From contig NZ_CP029347.1 of assembly GCF_003143555.1 (NCBI RefSeq), positions 2,542,001-2,606,000 on the forward strand: 64,000 nt of DNA, written 5' to 3'. Position numbers and translations under genes: made by a program. Each line of letters begins with the position of its first letter. The first letter of the stretch is position 1. A model generated the notes under the pieces. It was not told the DNA's origin. It saw only the letters and a list, made by a program, of their open reading frames with translations, and ran no database searches. This document shows, piece after piece, positions 10,001-17,244 of this stretch. Source of the stretch: Saliniradius amylolyticus (GTDB taxonomy: Bacteria; Pseudomonadota; Gammaproteobacteria; Enterobacterales; Alteromonadaceae).

Positions 10001-10812
10001 CGGCAGTGCAGGTTTCAGACGACATGGTCATTCAGGGCCAGACCCAGCAGGATAAAACGCCCCTGCCCATCAACCTGGCCTTGGCGTTGGTTTTGGATGA
10101 ACCTTTTGTCGTAGAGGCTTTCGATTTTGTGGGGGCCATCGACGGCCAGCTGACGGCCAGTCAAACCAGTCCGGAACCTTTGCAACTGTTTGGCAACCTG
10201 GATGTGACCCGTGGTCGCTATCAGGCCTATGGTCAGGATCTGCAGGTACAGCAGGGCCGTGTTCAGTTTATCGGTACGCCGTCGAACCCGGTGGTGCAAA
10301 TCAGTGCCATCCGCCCGTTAAAAAACACCGACGTTAAAGCCGGTATCCGAGCGTCCGGTCCCGCCAGCAACCTGTCGGTGGAGCTATTCTCAGACCCCAC
10401 AATGGATCAGCAGACCATACTTTCCTATATTCTGACCGGCCGTAAACCGGATGACTCCGGCCCACAGCGCTCAGGTAAGTCGCAGGCCCTTTTACTCGCC
10501 GCCAACCAAGGCATCAGCCTGACCGGCGGCTCGCTTGGTCAGGCTCTTAATCAGGTCCCCGTGATCAACGATGTCACTTTCGATACCGAAGCCAATGCCA
10601 GCGGCCAGGCATTAGCCACCGTCAGTGGTTATATTGGTGATCGCCTGTATTTGAAATACGGCGTGGGCCTGTTAGAGCCTGTGAATGAGCTCACCGTGCG
10701 CTACTACCTGCTGGATCAACTCTGGCTGGAGGCGCTGAGCAGCATTGATCGCTCGGTGGATCTCTATTACCAATTCACCATTGACGAAGATGAAGCGGCG
10801 CCAAAGGACTGA
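7042..10812 (+). CDS. tamB: TamB, inner-membrane/periplasmic AsmA-like component of the TAM
   Basis: 1256 residues from the ATG overlapping the tamA stop. A single N-terminal anchor helix (about 11-34, Leu/Ile-rich ending LLATPVGGRVL) is followed by a very long periplasmic region of repetitive beta strands rich in Q, L and S, ending in the DUF490/TamB domain (about 930-1256) with the segments GNLDVTRGRYQAYGQ and GSLGQALNQ. Family knowledge: forms a lipid-conducting or chaperoning beta-taco bridge between inner membrane and TamA. The length is near E. coli TamB (1259). An in-frame upstream GTG/ATG within tamA would add 12 residues but destroys the coupled arrangement. Confidence 0.95.
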   Translation: MSLSKRLLRIGLTALGGIMAIILILLLLLLATPVGGRVLVWQAEQHLPQLTVGSVNGSVLGGLTLNDLRLSDPQVLISRVHLNVSSRALLKPELVVQKLTLDGLSLTLEAGNESQATTSQKSSGQGPLDLPEWLVPLRLRSLTINKAQLILPGADIQWQSLQLSAQLVEGHFTLAPLTLSKTQISLKPAPEPLPKTGPWPLAKLPDLPAPLPITLKRIQIQDLSVQQGEQTHKLDSASVALNWQQHQLQLQQLAISSPDYGRFDLTAETQLNWPYRVDAQASVSINAAILPKGLNLSPVELSLNGQMDDLRWSVQEQSLALSSKGQITLTDANTPFNAKLGLDSSRLSPLLPPELNRQLWLSKLHVTMAGDSQQQRFSLTQPFAMEAWGSQNAPAQLQLNASHSKGLLALNELLIQSGEKQRLLTQGQLTYQNGLSWQLDTALTRVPIPQTLTGINGILNGQVHQQGQWLEAQWWLKISDLELDGQLQHQPFKLTANARLGQHEQWFVDQLTLSAEAMALNLDAQGKLTDQWQLQGTLNSESVAGLLPQAEGSLTSQFHVSGPQQSPQIMVRASGEQWYLDNVQMDNWQLDADYRPLRSHAVEAALTLGKTRLRGYRTAGQLHLSGDRQAHKLTLSLDGDIGAQVSLSGGMESNNSWQGQVIQANWKLPYERLSLDKPIALTLGAQSHVQAHCWQGQFSQWCLNQPLNWPLTQTTELSAQVDYGPWASHWLTDQQLRGQAEINARLTPGNRGPELSLTGSSSPGHWYYQGSEQPLELLSWSGGKVKLETGAEAWDLALKLNQTATLPIVDLQGQLNPQTRQLSAKLALPEFDLNKLLPVIPSLDQLAGNLNARVQAQGPLESPELTGQITVSKAEMRIAATQTHIQQGHFDLNFTGRQLDYESQFIMGQGQAELEGQAQWQPGEGPWHQRIQASAWLQGHQLELAVLPELQASLSPNLHLNLDKQLSVTGQLTVDNGKLTLSQLPESAVQVSDDMVIQGQTQQDKTPLPINLALALVLDEPFVVEAFDFVGAIDGQLTASQTSPEPLQLFGNLDVTRGRYQAYGQDLQVQQGRVQFIGTPSNPVVQISAIRPLKNTDVKAGIRASGPASNLSVELFSDPTMDQQTILSYILTGRKPDDSGPQRSGKSQALLLAANQGISLTGGSLGQALNQVPVINDVTFDTEANASGQALATVSGYIGDRLYLKYGVGLLEPVNELTVRYYLLDQLWLEALSSIDRSVDLYYQFTIDEDEAAPKD

Positions 10813-10848
10813 TACCATATCGCATCCTGAACGAGAACCTTGTGACCT

Positions 10849-11580
10849 ATGAGAATCCCCCGAGTTTTCCATCCTGAGCCTCTGGCCGTAGAACAAACCG
10901 TGGTCTTAAGCCCTGATGCGGTTAACCACCTGGTCAATGTACTACGATTAAAAGCCGACCATCCCATTGTGCTGTTTAACGGCGATGGCAGCGAATACCC
11001 GGCCACGCTCACCGAAGTTGCCAAACGCAAAGCCACAGCCCGGATTGATTCTCGCATCGGTATGGACGTGGAGTCGCCCTTGTCAATCCACCTCGGTCAG
11101 GGCATATCAAAGGGCGATCGCATGGATTTTGTATTGCAAAAGTCGGTGGAACTGGGTGTCACCGAGATTACACCGCTGATCACCGAGCGCTGCACGGTAA
11201 AGCTCAATGCCGAGCGCTGGCAAAAAAAACAGGACCAATGGCAAAAGATCATTATCGGCGCCTGCGAGCAGTGTGGCCGTAATACTCTGCCCAAACTGCA
11301 CCCTGTGGTTGACCTAAGCGATTGGCTCGGCCAGTCCACCAACCAAACCCGTCTATTGTTAAACCCCGAAGCAAGCCGTCCTTTCAATGCCCTCAAGCCC
11401 GATAAAGCGGGTGTGCGCTTGTTAATCGGTCCCGAGGGTGGGCTCAACGATCAGGAAATCTATCGGGCCCAGGAATACGGCTTTAACTCTGTGCTCCTCG
11501 GCCCCCGTGTACTGCGCACCGAAACCGCTGCGCTGACCAGTCTGGCTATTTTGCAGAACCTATACGGAGATTTGGGTTAG
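10849..11580 (+). CDS. rsmE: 16S rRNA (uracil1498-N3)-methyltransferase
   Basis: A 243-residue SPOUT-class methyltransferase: PUA-like N-terminal domain (about 1-70) and a C-terminal trefoil-knot domain carrying GPEGGLNDQE and LGPRVLRTETAAL, both diagnostic of RsmE. Family knowledge: methylates U1498 of 16S rRNA in the assembled 30S subunit using SAM. It follows tamB by 36 bases and overlaps the convergent yfhL stop by 4 bases. In E. coli and many relatives rsmE is directly followed by gshB-yqgE-yqgF; here those genes lie 5.7 kb further on. Confidence 0.95.
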   Translation: MRIPRVFHPEPLAVEQTVVLSPDAVNHLVNVLRLKADHPIVLFNGDGSEYPATLTEVAKRKATARIDSRIGMDVESPLSIHLGQGISKGDRMDFVLQKSVELGVTEITPLITERCTVKLNAERWQKKQDQWQKIIIGACEQCGRNTLPKLHPVVDLSDWLGQSTNQTRLLLNPEASRPFNALKPDKAGVRLLIGPEGGLNDQEIYRAQEYGFNSVLLGPRVLRTETAALTSLAILQNLYGDLG

Positions 11581-11771
11581 GCGCTTAAAGGCTCAATACA
11601 ATCTAGCGGGCACACCGCAATGCAGGCGGGAGCGTCATAAAATCCCTCACACTCGGTACATAATTCCGGGTCAATGACATAGATGGATTCCCCCATCGCA
11701 ATGGCCTGATTGGGGCATTCCGGCTCACACATATCGCAGTTAATGCAATCTTTGGCGATTCTCAGGCTCAT
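11577..11771 (-). CDS. yfhL: YfhL family 4Fe-4S ferredoxin
   Basis: A 64-residue ferredoxin with two cluster-binding motifs: CINCDMCEPECP (Cys at about 9, 12, 15, 19) and CTECEGFYDAPACIAVCP (spacing longer in the second, as in YfhL). It overlaps the end of trhP by 4 bases (ATGA), so the two are translationally coupled. Established knowledge: YfhL is required together with YegQ/TrhP for 5-hydroxyuridine formation at tRNA position 34 in E. coli, presumably as electron donor. Its 3' end overlaps rsmE on the other strand. Confidence 0.9.
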   Translation of the reverse strand: MSLRIAKDCINCDMCEPECPNQAIAMGESIYVIDPELCTECEGFYDAPACIAVCPLDCIEPLSA

Positions 11772-13081
11772 GAATTGCCCCCATCAAGGCACCGGACAAG
11801 CAGTCCATAATGACCGTCTACACCTTTAGGCAGAGACAGCCAGCGCTGATGGCCAGAGCCGGGAGCAACGGTCGCCTGCTGCCCCTGGTTGTCTGCCATC
11901 TCGGTCAGTGTGATTCGATGGTTGCCGCTTGGAGTCATGACAAGCAGTGTATCGCCGGTTTCAAAGCGGTTTTTTACCTCAACCTGCCAACGCTCGCCAT
12001 TGACATCCTGACCAATAATCTCACCAACAAACTGCTGCCTGTCGCTGAGTGACGCACCCTGTTGGTAATTTTGCATTTCCGAAACCGGGATGTGGCGACG
12101 CAAGAATCCTTCCGTATAACCCCGTGAGGCCAGTCCTTCCAGCTCCTCCATCAGACTGTCATCGAAAGGCAGGCCTGCGGCAGCGGCATCGATCGCCCGA
12201 CGGTACACCTGTGCCGTGCGCGCCACGTAATAGAAAGATTTAGTACGCCCCTCGATTTTCAGTGAGTGAATACCCGCCTCGGTTAAACGAGGCACGTGCT
12301 GAACCGCACGCAAGTCCTTTGAATTGAGGATATATGTGCCATGTTCATCTTCATACATGGGCATAGGGGCATCGGCGCGCTGATGCTCGGTCAGCAGCAC
12401 CGGGGCTGATGCAGGCTTGACTTGCGCGGGTTTGGCAACCACATCACCGCTGACGGTTTCCGTGGCCGGCGTCATATCGTACTGCCACCGGCAGGCATTG
12501 GTGCAGGCCCCCTGATTAGGGTCACGTTTATCCATATAGCCAGACAACAAGCACCGCCCCGAATACGCCATGCAGAGCGCACCATGTACAAAGACCTCTA
12601 GCTCCATGTCTGGCACCTGCTGACGGATCTGTATGATCTCTTCCACAGACAATTCCCGAGACAGAATAATCCGGCTCACGCCCTGCTGCTGCCAGAACTT
12701 TACCGCTGCCCAGTTGGTGGTGTTCGCCTGTACCGACAAGTGCAGCGGAATATCAGAGAAATGCTGTGTCAGTAGCCAGATAATGCCGGGGTCGGAGACG
12801 ATAAAGGCATCGGGCTTCATAGCAGCCACTTTTTCCACATCTCGCACAAACGTATTGAGTTTGGCATTATGGGGAGCGATATTCAGCACCACATAGAACG
12901 CCTTGCCCTGTTCATGCGCCTCCGTAATACCTTGCTCCAGAGTCGGCAAATCAAAGCCATTGTTACGTACCCTAAGGCTATAGCGCGGCAACCCCGCGTA
13001 AACGGCATCGGCCCCATAGGCAAAGGCATAACGCATGGCTTTCAGCGATCCGGCCGGACTCAAAAGCTCTGGTGTCGACAT
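11768..13081 (-). CDS. trhP: TrhP (YegQ), U32-family tRNA U34 hydroxylation protein
   Basis: A 437-residue U32 peptidase-family protein. Motifs: ELLSPAGSLKAMRYAFAYGADAVYAG at the N terminus (residues 4-29), the VFVHGALCMAYSGRCLLSGY cluster-binding region with conserved Cys (about 170-190), and DPNQGACTNACRWQY. Start chosen at the ATG at 13081, preceded by GAGGAG at 6 bases; an ATG 10 codons upstream has no ribosome site. Family knowledge: with prephenate and Fe-S proteins, makes 5-hydroxyuridine at the wobble base of tRNAs without needing O2. It is co-encoded with its ferredoxin partner YfhL. A candidate FNR-type promoter lies upstream. Confidence 0.92.
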   Translation of the reverse strand: MSTPELLSPAGSLKAMRYAFAYGADAVYAGLPRYSLRVRNNGFDLPTLEQGITEAHEQGKAFYVVLNIAPHNAKLNTFVRDVEKVAAMKPDAFIVSDPGIIWLLTQHFSDIPLHLSVQANTTNWAAVKFWQQQGVSRIILSRELSVEEIIQIRQQVPDMELEVFVHGALCMAYSGRCLLSGYMDKRDPNQGACTNACRWQYDMTPATETVSGDVVAKPAQVKPASAPVLLTEHQRADAPMPMYEDEHGTYILNSKDLRAVQHVPRLTEAGIHSLKIEGRTKSFYYVARTAQVYRRAIDAAAAGLPFDDSLMEELEGLASRGYTEGFLRRHIPVSEMQNYQQGASLSDRQQFVGEIIGQDVNGERWQVEVKNRFETGDTLLVMTPSGNHRITLTEMADNQGQQATVAPGSGHQRWLSLPKGVDGHYGLLVRCLDGGNS

Positions 13082-13109
13082 CAACAACTCCTCGAAAACA
13101 AAACTGCGC

Positions 13110-13150
13110 ATTATGCCAACCAGTTAGAGACAGGTTTTGATCCGGCGCAA
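13110..13150 (-). promoter_or_regulatory. Candidate FNR/CRP-family class II promoter of trhP-yfhL
   Basis: On the minus strand TTGCGCCGGATCAA (13150-13137) matches the FNR consensus TTGAT-N4-ATCAA at 8 of 10 positions. It is followed after 21 bases by CATAAT (13115-13110), a good -10 element. This puts the site centre near -41, the class II activator position, with a start site near 13102 and about 20 bases of leader before the ATG. Confidence 0.45.
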
Positions 13151-13323
13151 AGCTGGGATAAGTTGAACACCAAGGTCGAATATTACAAACAGTGTGACTC
13201 TGTCATTGATGAATAAGGAACTTATCGTGAAAACAACCGCATTGATGGTCTGTTAAGAAAGGCTTCAAAACCAGAGCCGGGTAACGAGGACTTTTCTAGC
13301 CGTAATCAGCCGATGCCAAAAAC

Positions 13324-13968
13324 CTATATCAGCCCCAGCTCGATGGCCTTAAGTACCGCCCTTGTGCGGTCGCGCACGCCGAGTTTCGCCATAATACTGG
13401 AGACCTGGTTTTTCACCGTGCCCTCGGATTTAAACAATGCCTCGGCGATTTCCTTATTGCTGCATCCGGCGGCCATCAGGCGCAGGGTTTCAACCTCTTT
13501 GTCAGATAAGGCTTCGGGGCGCTCGTAGCTTTCAAAGTCGCGGCGCATGCCTTTAAGGCCCTGTAATATCTGCTCACTGACTACGGGCTGTATCAGCGTC
13601 TCACCTTTGTGCACCCGTTCAATCCCCTCTACCAGGGTATCCAGTGATACATCTTTAAGCAGATAGCCGCTGGCACCGGCCTTAATGGCATTCATCACCA
13701 ATTCGTGGTCGTTAAAGGTGGTCAGCATAATCACCGGCGTGGTATCACCGGATTTACGCAGCGCTGTAAGTGTATCGATGCCATCCATCTTCGGCATTCT
13801 TATGTCCATCAGTATGACATCAACTTGAGTCTTTTTAAGAGTTGCCAGCGCCGCCTCACCACTATCAACCTGAGCTACTACGGAAACCTGTTCTGACAAA
13901 GCCAGCAGCCCGGCAATGCCCTGGCGAATCAGCATCTGATCGTCCACCAGCATAACCCTAATACTCAT
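13324..13968 (-). CDS. NarL/LuxR-family response regulator
   Basis: 214 residues: a receiver domain (1-120) with the acidic pair Asp9-Asp10, phospho-acceptor Asp55 (VILMDIRMPKMDG), switch Thr (MLTTF) and Lys (YLLKDV), then a LuxR-type helix-turn-helix (about 150-210; LSDKEVETLRLMAAGCSNKEIAEALFKSEGTVKNQ split by position). It overlaps the upstream histidine kinase gene by 4 bases (ATGA). Closest in shape to DesR/LiaR/YxjL-type regulators that work with short membrane-embedded kinases. Probable target: itself or the divergent membrane protein gene at 15251. Confidence 0.92.
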   Translation of the reverse strand: MSIRVMLVDDQMLIRQGIAGLLALSEQVSVVAQVDSGEAALATLKKTQVDVILMDIRMPKMDGIDTLTALRKSGDTTPVIMLTTFNDHELVMNAIKAGASGYLLKDVSLDTLVEGIERVHKGETLIQPVVSEQILQGLKGMRRDFESYERPEALSDKEVETLRLMAAGCSNKEIAEALFKSEGTVKNQVSSIMAKLGVRDRTRAVLKAIELGLI

Positions 13969-15098
13969 GCAGCAGTCTCCAGCACTAGTCGTGTCGAGAA
14001 GCCCGTCCCGTCACCGCTAAACGTCACCTGTCCCCCCAATGCCATAACGCGCTCCTCAATACCGGCCAATCCGTGGCCTTTAGTAAAGTCAGTGTTCCCG
14101 GTTCCGTTATCCTCGATGATCAACATCAACCGCATACCTTCACTGAACAGCTGGACCTGTATCTCGGAGGCATTACCGTGCTTTATGCTATTGGTCAGGC
14201 TTTCCTGCACCGTGCGCAATAAGGTCAGCGCCAGATCCATATTGGTCACCGGCGCGCTGAGACGATAATTCAGATGAACCTCAACCCCAGGGATCGTCTG
14301 AGTAAGCTGTTCTAGCGCGTGGCGTAAATTGATGCCCTGATCGGCTCGTAGGTCGGACACCGCTTCCCGCACATCCGCTAATAACAACTTGGCGATGGCA
14401 TGACTTTGCTCGACGGCCTGCCTGGCCTCGCCCTGAGTTTTGTGAGCCGCCGTTTGCAGATGAATAGTTAACGCAGTGAGATGATGACCCACCAGATCGT
14501 GTATATCCCGGGCTATGCGGGTACGTTCGGACTGTTTATGCGCTTCGGCCAGCAACGACTGGGTCGCCTTGAGCTCGCGGTTGGCCTGCTCAGCCCGTTG
14601 CTGTTGCAGTTCCGCCTGGCGTCGGCTGTCCATCATCACCAGAGCAAACAAGTTAAACGCGCCGTATAACACCGCTGTCAGCAATACATGATCCGCCTGC
14701 CAGGTGCTGGCAAACACCCACCAGGGCGGTGCGCTCCAGAGCGGCAAGGTGATCAGGGATTGCTTAAAAGAGAAAAAATACGGCAGTTGAGCCGACCAAA
14801 TCACCAGTAAAATGCCATTGGGACTGAATGGCACCAGGTAAAACAGTGCCAATACCAGTGCGTACTGCAGCGCCAACATCGCCCAGCGGTGGTGGACTTT
14901 AAGCCTGTCAGAATGCTCCTGTGTTGCCCCCCAGAACAGCAAGATGTACAAGGTATACAGGCCGGCGCTCAGCGCCATATTCAGTCTGGGAACGGATTCA
15001 GCGCCGCTCATGACATACAGGGCCATGGCGGCCACGAGTATGACCGTTAGCACACCACTGATGCGATCCGCGCCCAGTTTTTTCAGTCTTACTGCCAT
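13965..15098 (-). CDS. Membrane histidine kinase (HisKA_3 / DesK-LiaS type)
   Basis: 377 residues. About five or six predicted membrane helices occupy residues 15-150 with almost no extracytoplasmic domain. A coiled coil rich in Q/R/E follows (165-195), then the dimerisation H-box ARDIHDLVGHHL with phospho-acceptor His200, and a HATPase_c domain with the N-box (LRTVQESLTNSIKHG) and G-box (IEDNGTGNTDFTKGHGLAGIEERV). Kinases with this layout are often intramembrane sensors of lipid state or envelope stress (inference). Translated with the response regulator through an ATGA overlap. Confidence 0.92.
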   Translation of the reverse strand: MAVRLKKLGADRISGVLTVILVAAMALYVMSGAESVPRLNMALSAGLYTLYILLFWGATQEHSDRLKVHHRWAMLALQYALVLALFYLVPFSPNGILLVIWSAQLPYFFSFKQSLITLPLWSAPPWWVFASTWQADHVLLTAVLYGAFNLFALVMMDSRRQAELQQQRAEQANRELKATQSLLAEAHKQSERTRIARDIHDLVGHHLTALTIHLQTAAHKTQGEARQAVEQSHAIAKLLLADVREAVSDLRADQGINLRHALEQLTQTIPGVEVHLNYRLSAPVTNMDLALTLLRTVQESLTNSIKHGNASEIQVQLFSEGMRLMLIIEDNGTGNTDFTKGHGLAGIEERVMALGGQVTFSGDGTGFSTRLVLETAA

Positions 15099-15163
15099 GA
15101 CTCATCCCAGTTCTTGCGACACGACTCAGTATTACACAACCTCTTGAAGCGCCAATAGGCCAA

Positions 15164-15187
15164 AAGTCATCTTCCATGTCGTGACTT
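15164..15187. promoter_or_regulatory. Inverted repeat in the kinase/membrane-protein divergent region
   Basis: AAGTCA (15164-15169) and TGACTT (15182-15187) form a perfect 6+6 dyad with 12 bases between, in the 152-base region separating the kinase gene from the divergent membrane-protein gene. NarL-family regulators bind such short dyads. A candidate site for the adjacent response regulator. Confidence 0.3.
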
Positions 15188-15250
15188 ATGGCACTAACCC
15201 GGGTGCGCCGACTTTACTAAGCTGCTCACAACTTAGCCAAGGAGGTTGTG

Positions 15251-15991
15251 ATGAAAGAACTACATACCCTGCTATTTATGTTGCACATCATGGTTGGTAG
15301 CGCGGCCTTACTGCTGTTTTGGGTTCCGGCGTTAGCCCCGAAAGGCGGATTCAATCATCGCCGTTTTGGTCAGTATTACCGCCACACCATGCATCTGGTA
15401 GCAGGTAGCGGGGCCCTGATGGCCTTGTTGGTATTGGCTTGGCCAGACGTCATTAAGGCCGAGTTTTACGCGCAAGCGGACAATCCGGGCGCTCTGACTG
15501 AGCGCATTCGCACCCTCTGGAGCTTGTTGTTATATCTGGCACTGATCAGCTATATGAGTGTACGTCACGGCTTTCTAGTCCTGAGCGCCAGGCAGGATCG
15601 CCGCTGTCTGCGAACGCCGTTACATCTTATATTGATGCTGTCACTGACTTTGGGGGGCGCTGTAATACTTTATTCAGGCATTATGAACTCACACACACTG
15701 AGTCTGATCTTCGGCCCACTGGGCGGTATTCTCGGCGGCAGTATGCTGCACTACAGTCTTAAACGCCAAGTGCATCCGAAAGAATGGCTGAAAGAGCATA
15801 TTGGTGGCTTTATTGGCTCTGGTATCGGTGCCTACACCGCGTTTCTGGCCTTTGGTGGCCGTCAGATACTGTCGGAACTGGGACAATGGCAACTGATATT
15901 TTGGGTTGGCCCCGGACTCATCGGTGGACTTTTTATCGCTTACATGAGTACCAAATATGCCGCTGGCTCAACAAAAAATAAATCACCTTAA
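15251..15991 (+). CDS. Hypothetical seven-helix membrane protein (DUF2306-like)
   Basis: 246 residues with about seven hydrophobic segments (for example LHTLLFMLHIMVGSAALLLF, MHLVAGSGALMALLVLAW, LWSLLLYLALISYM, LILMLSLTLGGAVILYSG). The first helix carries HIMVG, as in DUF2306-type four/seven-helix proteins. The ATG at 15251 sits 5 bases after a full AAGGAGG; the GTG one codon earlier is too close to it. Divergent from the two-component system and a plausible regulatory target or sensory partner. Family assignment is tentative; function unknown. Confidence 0.7.
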   Translation: MKELHTLLFMLHIMVGSAALLLFWVPALAPKGGFNHRRFGQYYRHTMHLVAGSGALMALLVLAWPDVIKAEFYAQADNPGALTERIRTLWSLLLYLALISYMSVRHGFLVLSARQDRRCLRTPLHLILMLSLTLGGAVILYSGIMNSHTLSLIFGPLGGILGGSMLHYSLKRQVHPKEWLKEHIGGFIGSGIGAYTAFLAFGGRQILSELGQWQLIFWVGPGLIGGLFIAYMSTKYAAGSTKNKSP

Positions 15992-16027
15992 CCAACAATG
16001 GCTTAGCATTGCGTCGCTGCCGCCCCC

Positions 16028-16054
16028 TAAAAACGGTTAACTTCTGACCGATAT
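16028..16054 (+). promoter_or_regulatory. Candidate sigma-28 (FliA) promoter
   Basis: TAAAAACG (16028-16035), an 11-base spacer, then ACCGATAT (16047-16054). This compares with the FliA consensus TAAA-type -35 and GCCGATAA -10 separated by 11 bases. The -10 matches 6 of 8, the -35 only its TAAA half. It lies 21 bases before the downstream start codon. Confidence 0.3.
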
Positions 16055-16075
16055 AAACAGATAGGGGGTGGGTTT

Positions 16076-17155
16076 ATGCAAATTATCAACAGTGAGCTTA
16101 AGCTCAGTAATCAACACCGGTCAAAAGAGCAGCACAGCCGTATTGAGGCCGCACTGGGTCAAGTGCCCAGAGCCGGTAATGACGACAATGACCGCGTTGA
16201 AATTAGCCAGATGGCAGCGATCTTAGAAAGAATGACACGCCAAGAGTTATCTATCTCGGCAGCATCTTCACCTTTACCCTCAAAAATACAGAGTAACAGC
16301 AGTCCTGAAAGTATCAGCGATGATAACGGCCTTCCTCCTAAATTTCGAACGCTAAAGTTTATGATCGAATTGCTCAGCGGCGAGAAGCTGGATATGAGTC
16401 TACTGAATCGCCTAAGAAGTATTAACGAATCACAGAACCGCTCGTCGCCATCGATTCCTGAAACGCCCCCCCGTGTCTCGAATAATAATGAGCCAGAAGT
16501 GACCGAGCTGGTGTATGTGAAAGAACAGTCCTACTGGTCGCAGGAAAATCAGTTTAGCGCCTCCGGTAAGATTGAACTGGCGGGCGGCCAGCAGCTGAGC
16601 TTCGAGTTTGACAGCTATTTTGGACAGAGTTTCTATTCTGAATCCACTCAATTACTCACTCGCGATCAGTTGAAGGATCCCCTGGTGCTGAGTTTTGATG
16701 GTGGCCCGGTCAGGGTTACCGGCGATACCCATGACTTCGACCTCAACGGCGATGGCAAACAAAACTCGGTGGCCATTCTGGACAGAGGCAGTGCTTATCT
16801 GGCACTGGATCGCAATCAGGACGGGATCGTCAACGATGGTCTTGAGCTATTTGGGGCCCGTACCAACAATGGTTTTGCTGAGTTGGCCGAACTTGATGAA
16901 GACGGCAATGGCTTCATCGACTCTGGTGATAGCATTTATGATCAACTGCAGCTGTGGTTTAAGAGTACCGACGCCGACAAGTTGCAGTCTCTGGCCGGAG
17001 CAGGCGTGGCCGCCATCAGTCTGGATCATATCAGTACCCCCTTTCGGTTAATGGACGAACATCAACAGCAGCAAGGGGTTATTCGTCAGTCCGGCGTGTT
17101 TATCGATCAACAGGGTCATGGAGGCTTGGTGCAACAAATTGACCTGAAAATTTAA
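16076..17155 (+). CDS. Hypothetical protein with EF-hand-like calcium loops
   Basis: 359 residues, no signal peptide. The N-terminal third is polar and low in complexity (many S, N, Q, E), with a conserved-looking helix (RTLKFMIELLSGEKLDM, about 103-119). The C-terminal half has three DxDxDG-type loops: DFDLNGDGKQN, ALDRNQDGIVN and ELDEDGNGFID (about 220-285), resembling EF-hand or dockerin-type calcium ligands, then a short beta-rich end. Proteins of this shape are common in Vibrio, Shewanella and Alteromonas without assigned function. A FliA-like promoter is visible upstream, hinting at a link with motility (inference). Monocistronic. Confidence 0.7.
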   Translation: MQIINSELKLSNQHRSKEQHSRIEAALGQVPRAGNDDNDRVEISQMAAILERMTRQELSISAASSPLPSKIQSNSSPESISDDNGLPPKFRTLKFMIELLSGEKLDMSLLNRLRSINESQNRSSPSIPETPPRVSNNNEPEVTELVYVKEQSYWSQENQFSASGKIELAGGQQLSFEFDSYFGQSFYSESTQLLTRDQLKDPLVLSFDGGPVRVTGDTHDFDLNGDGKQNSVAILDRGSAYLALDRNQDGIVNDGLELFGARTNNGFAELAELDEDGNGFIDSGDSIYDQLQLWFKSTDADKLQSLAGAGVAAISLDHISTPFRLMDEHQQQQGVIRQSGVFIDQQGHGGLVQQIDLKI

Positions 17156-17244
17156 TCCCAATCCCCATAACGCAAGGGGCAAGCTTGAAAAGCAAGGCCG
17201 CATGCCCCATAAAGGACCTATTCGGTGAATTATAAGGGCCTGCA

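Noticed and set aside
13112-13323. Short GTG reading frame (9 codons) with AAGGAA upstream at about 13227
   Set aside because: Too short to judge; no Thr/His-type codon run or terminator follows to make it a leader peptide.
11577-17244. Genomic island or prophage between rsmE and gshB
   Set aside because: No integrase, tRNA, direct repeats or phage genes, and codon use looks like the surroundings; treated only as a rearranged order.
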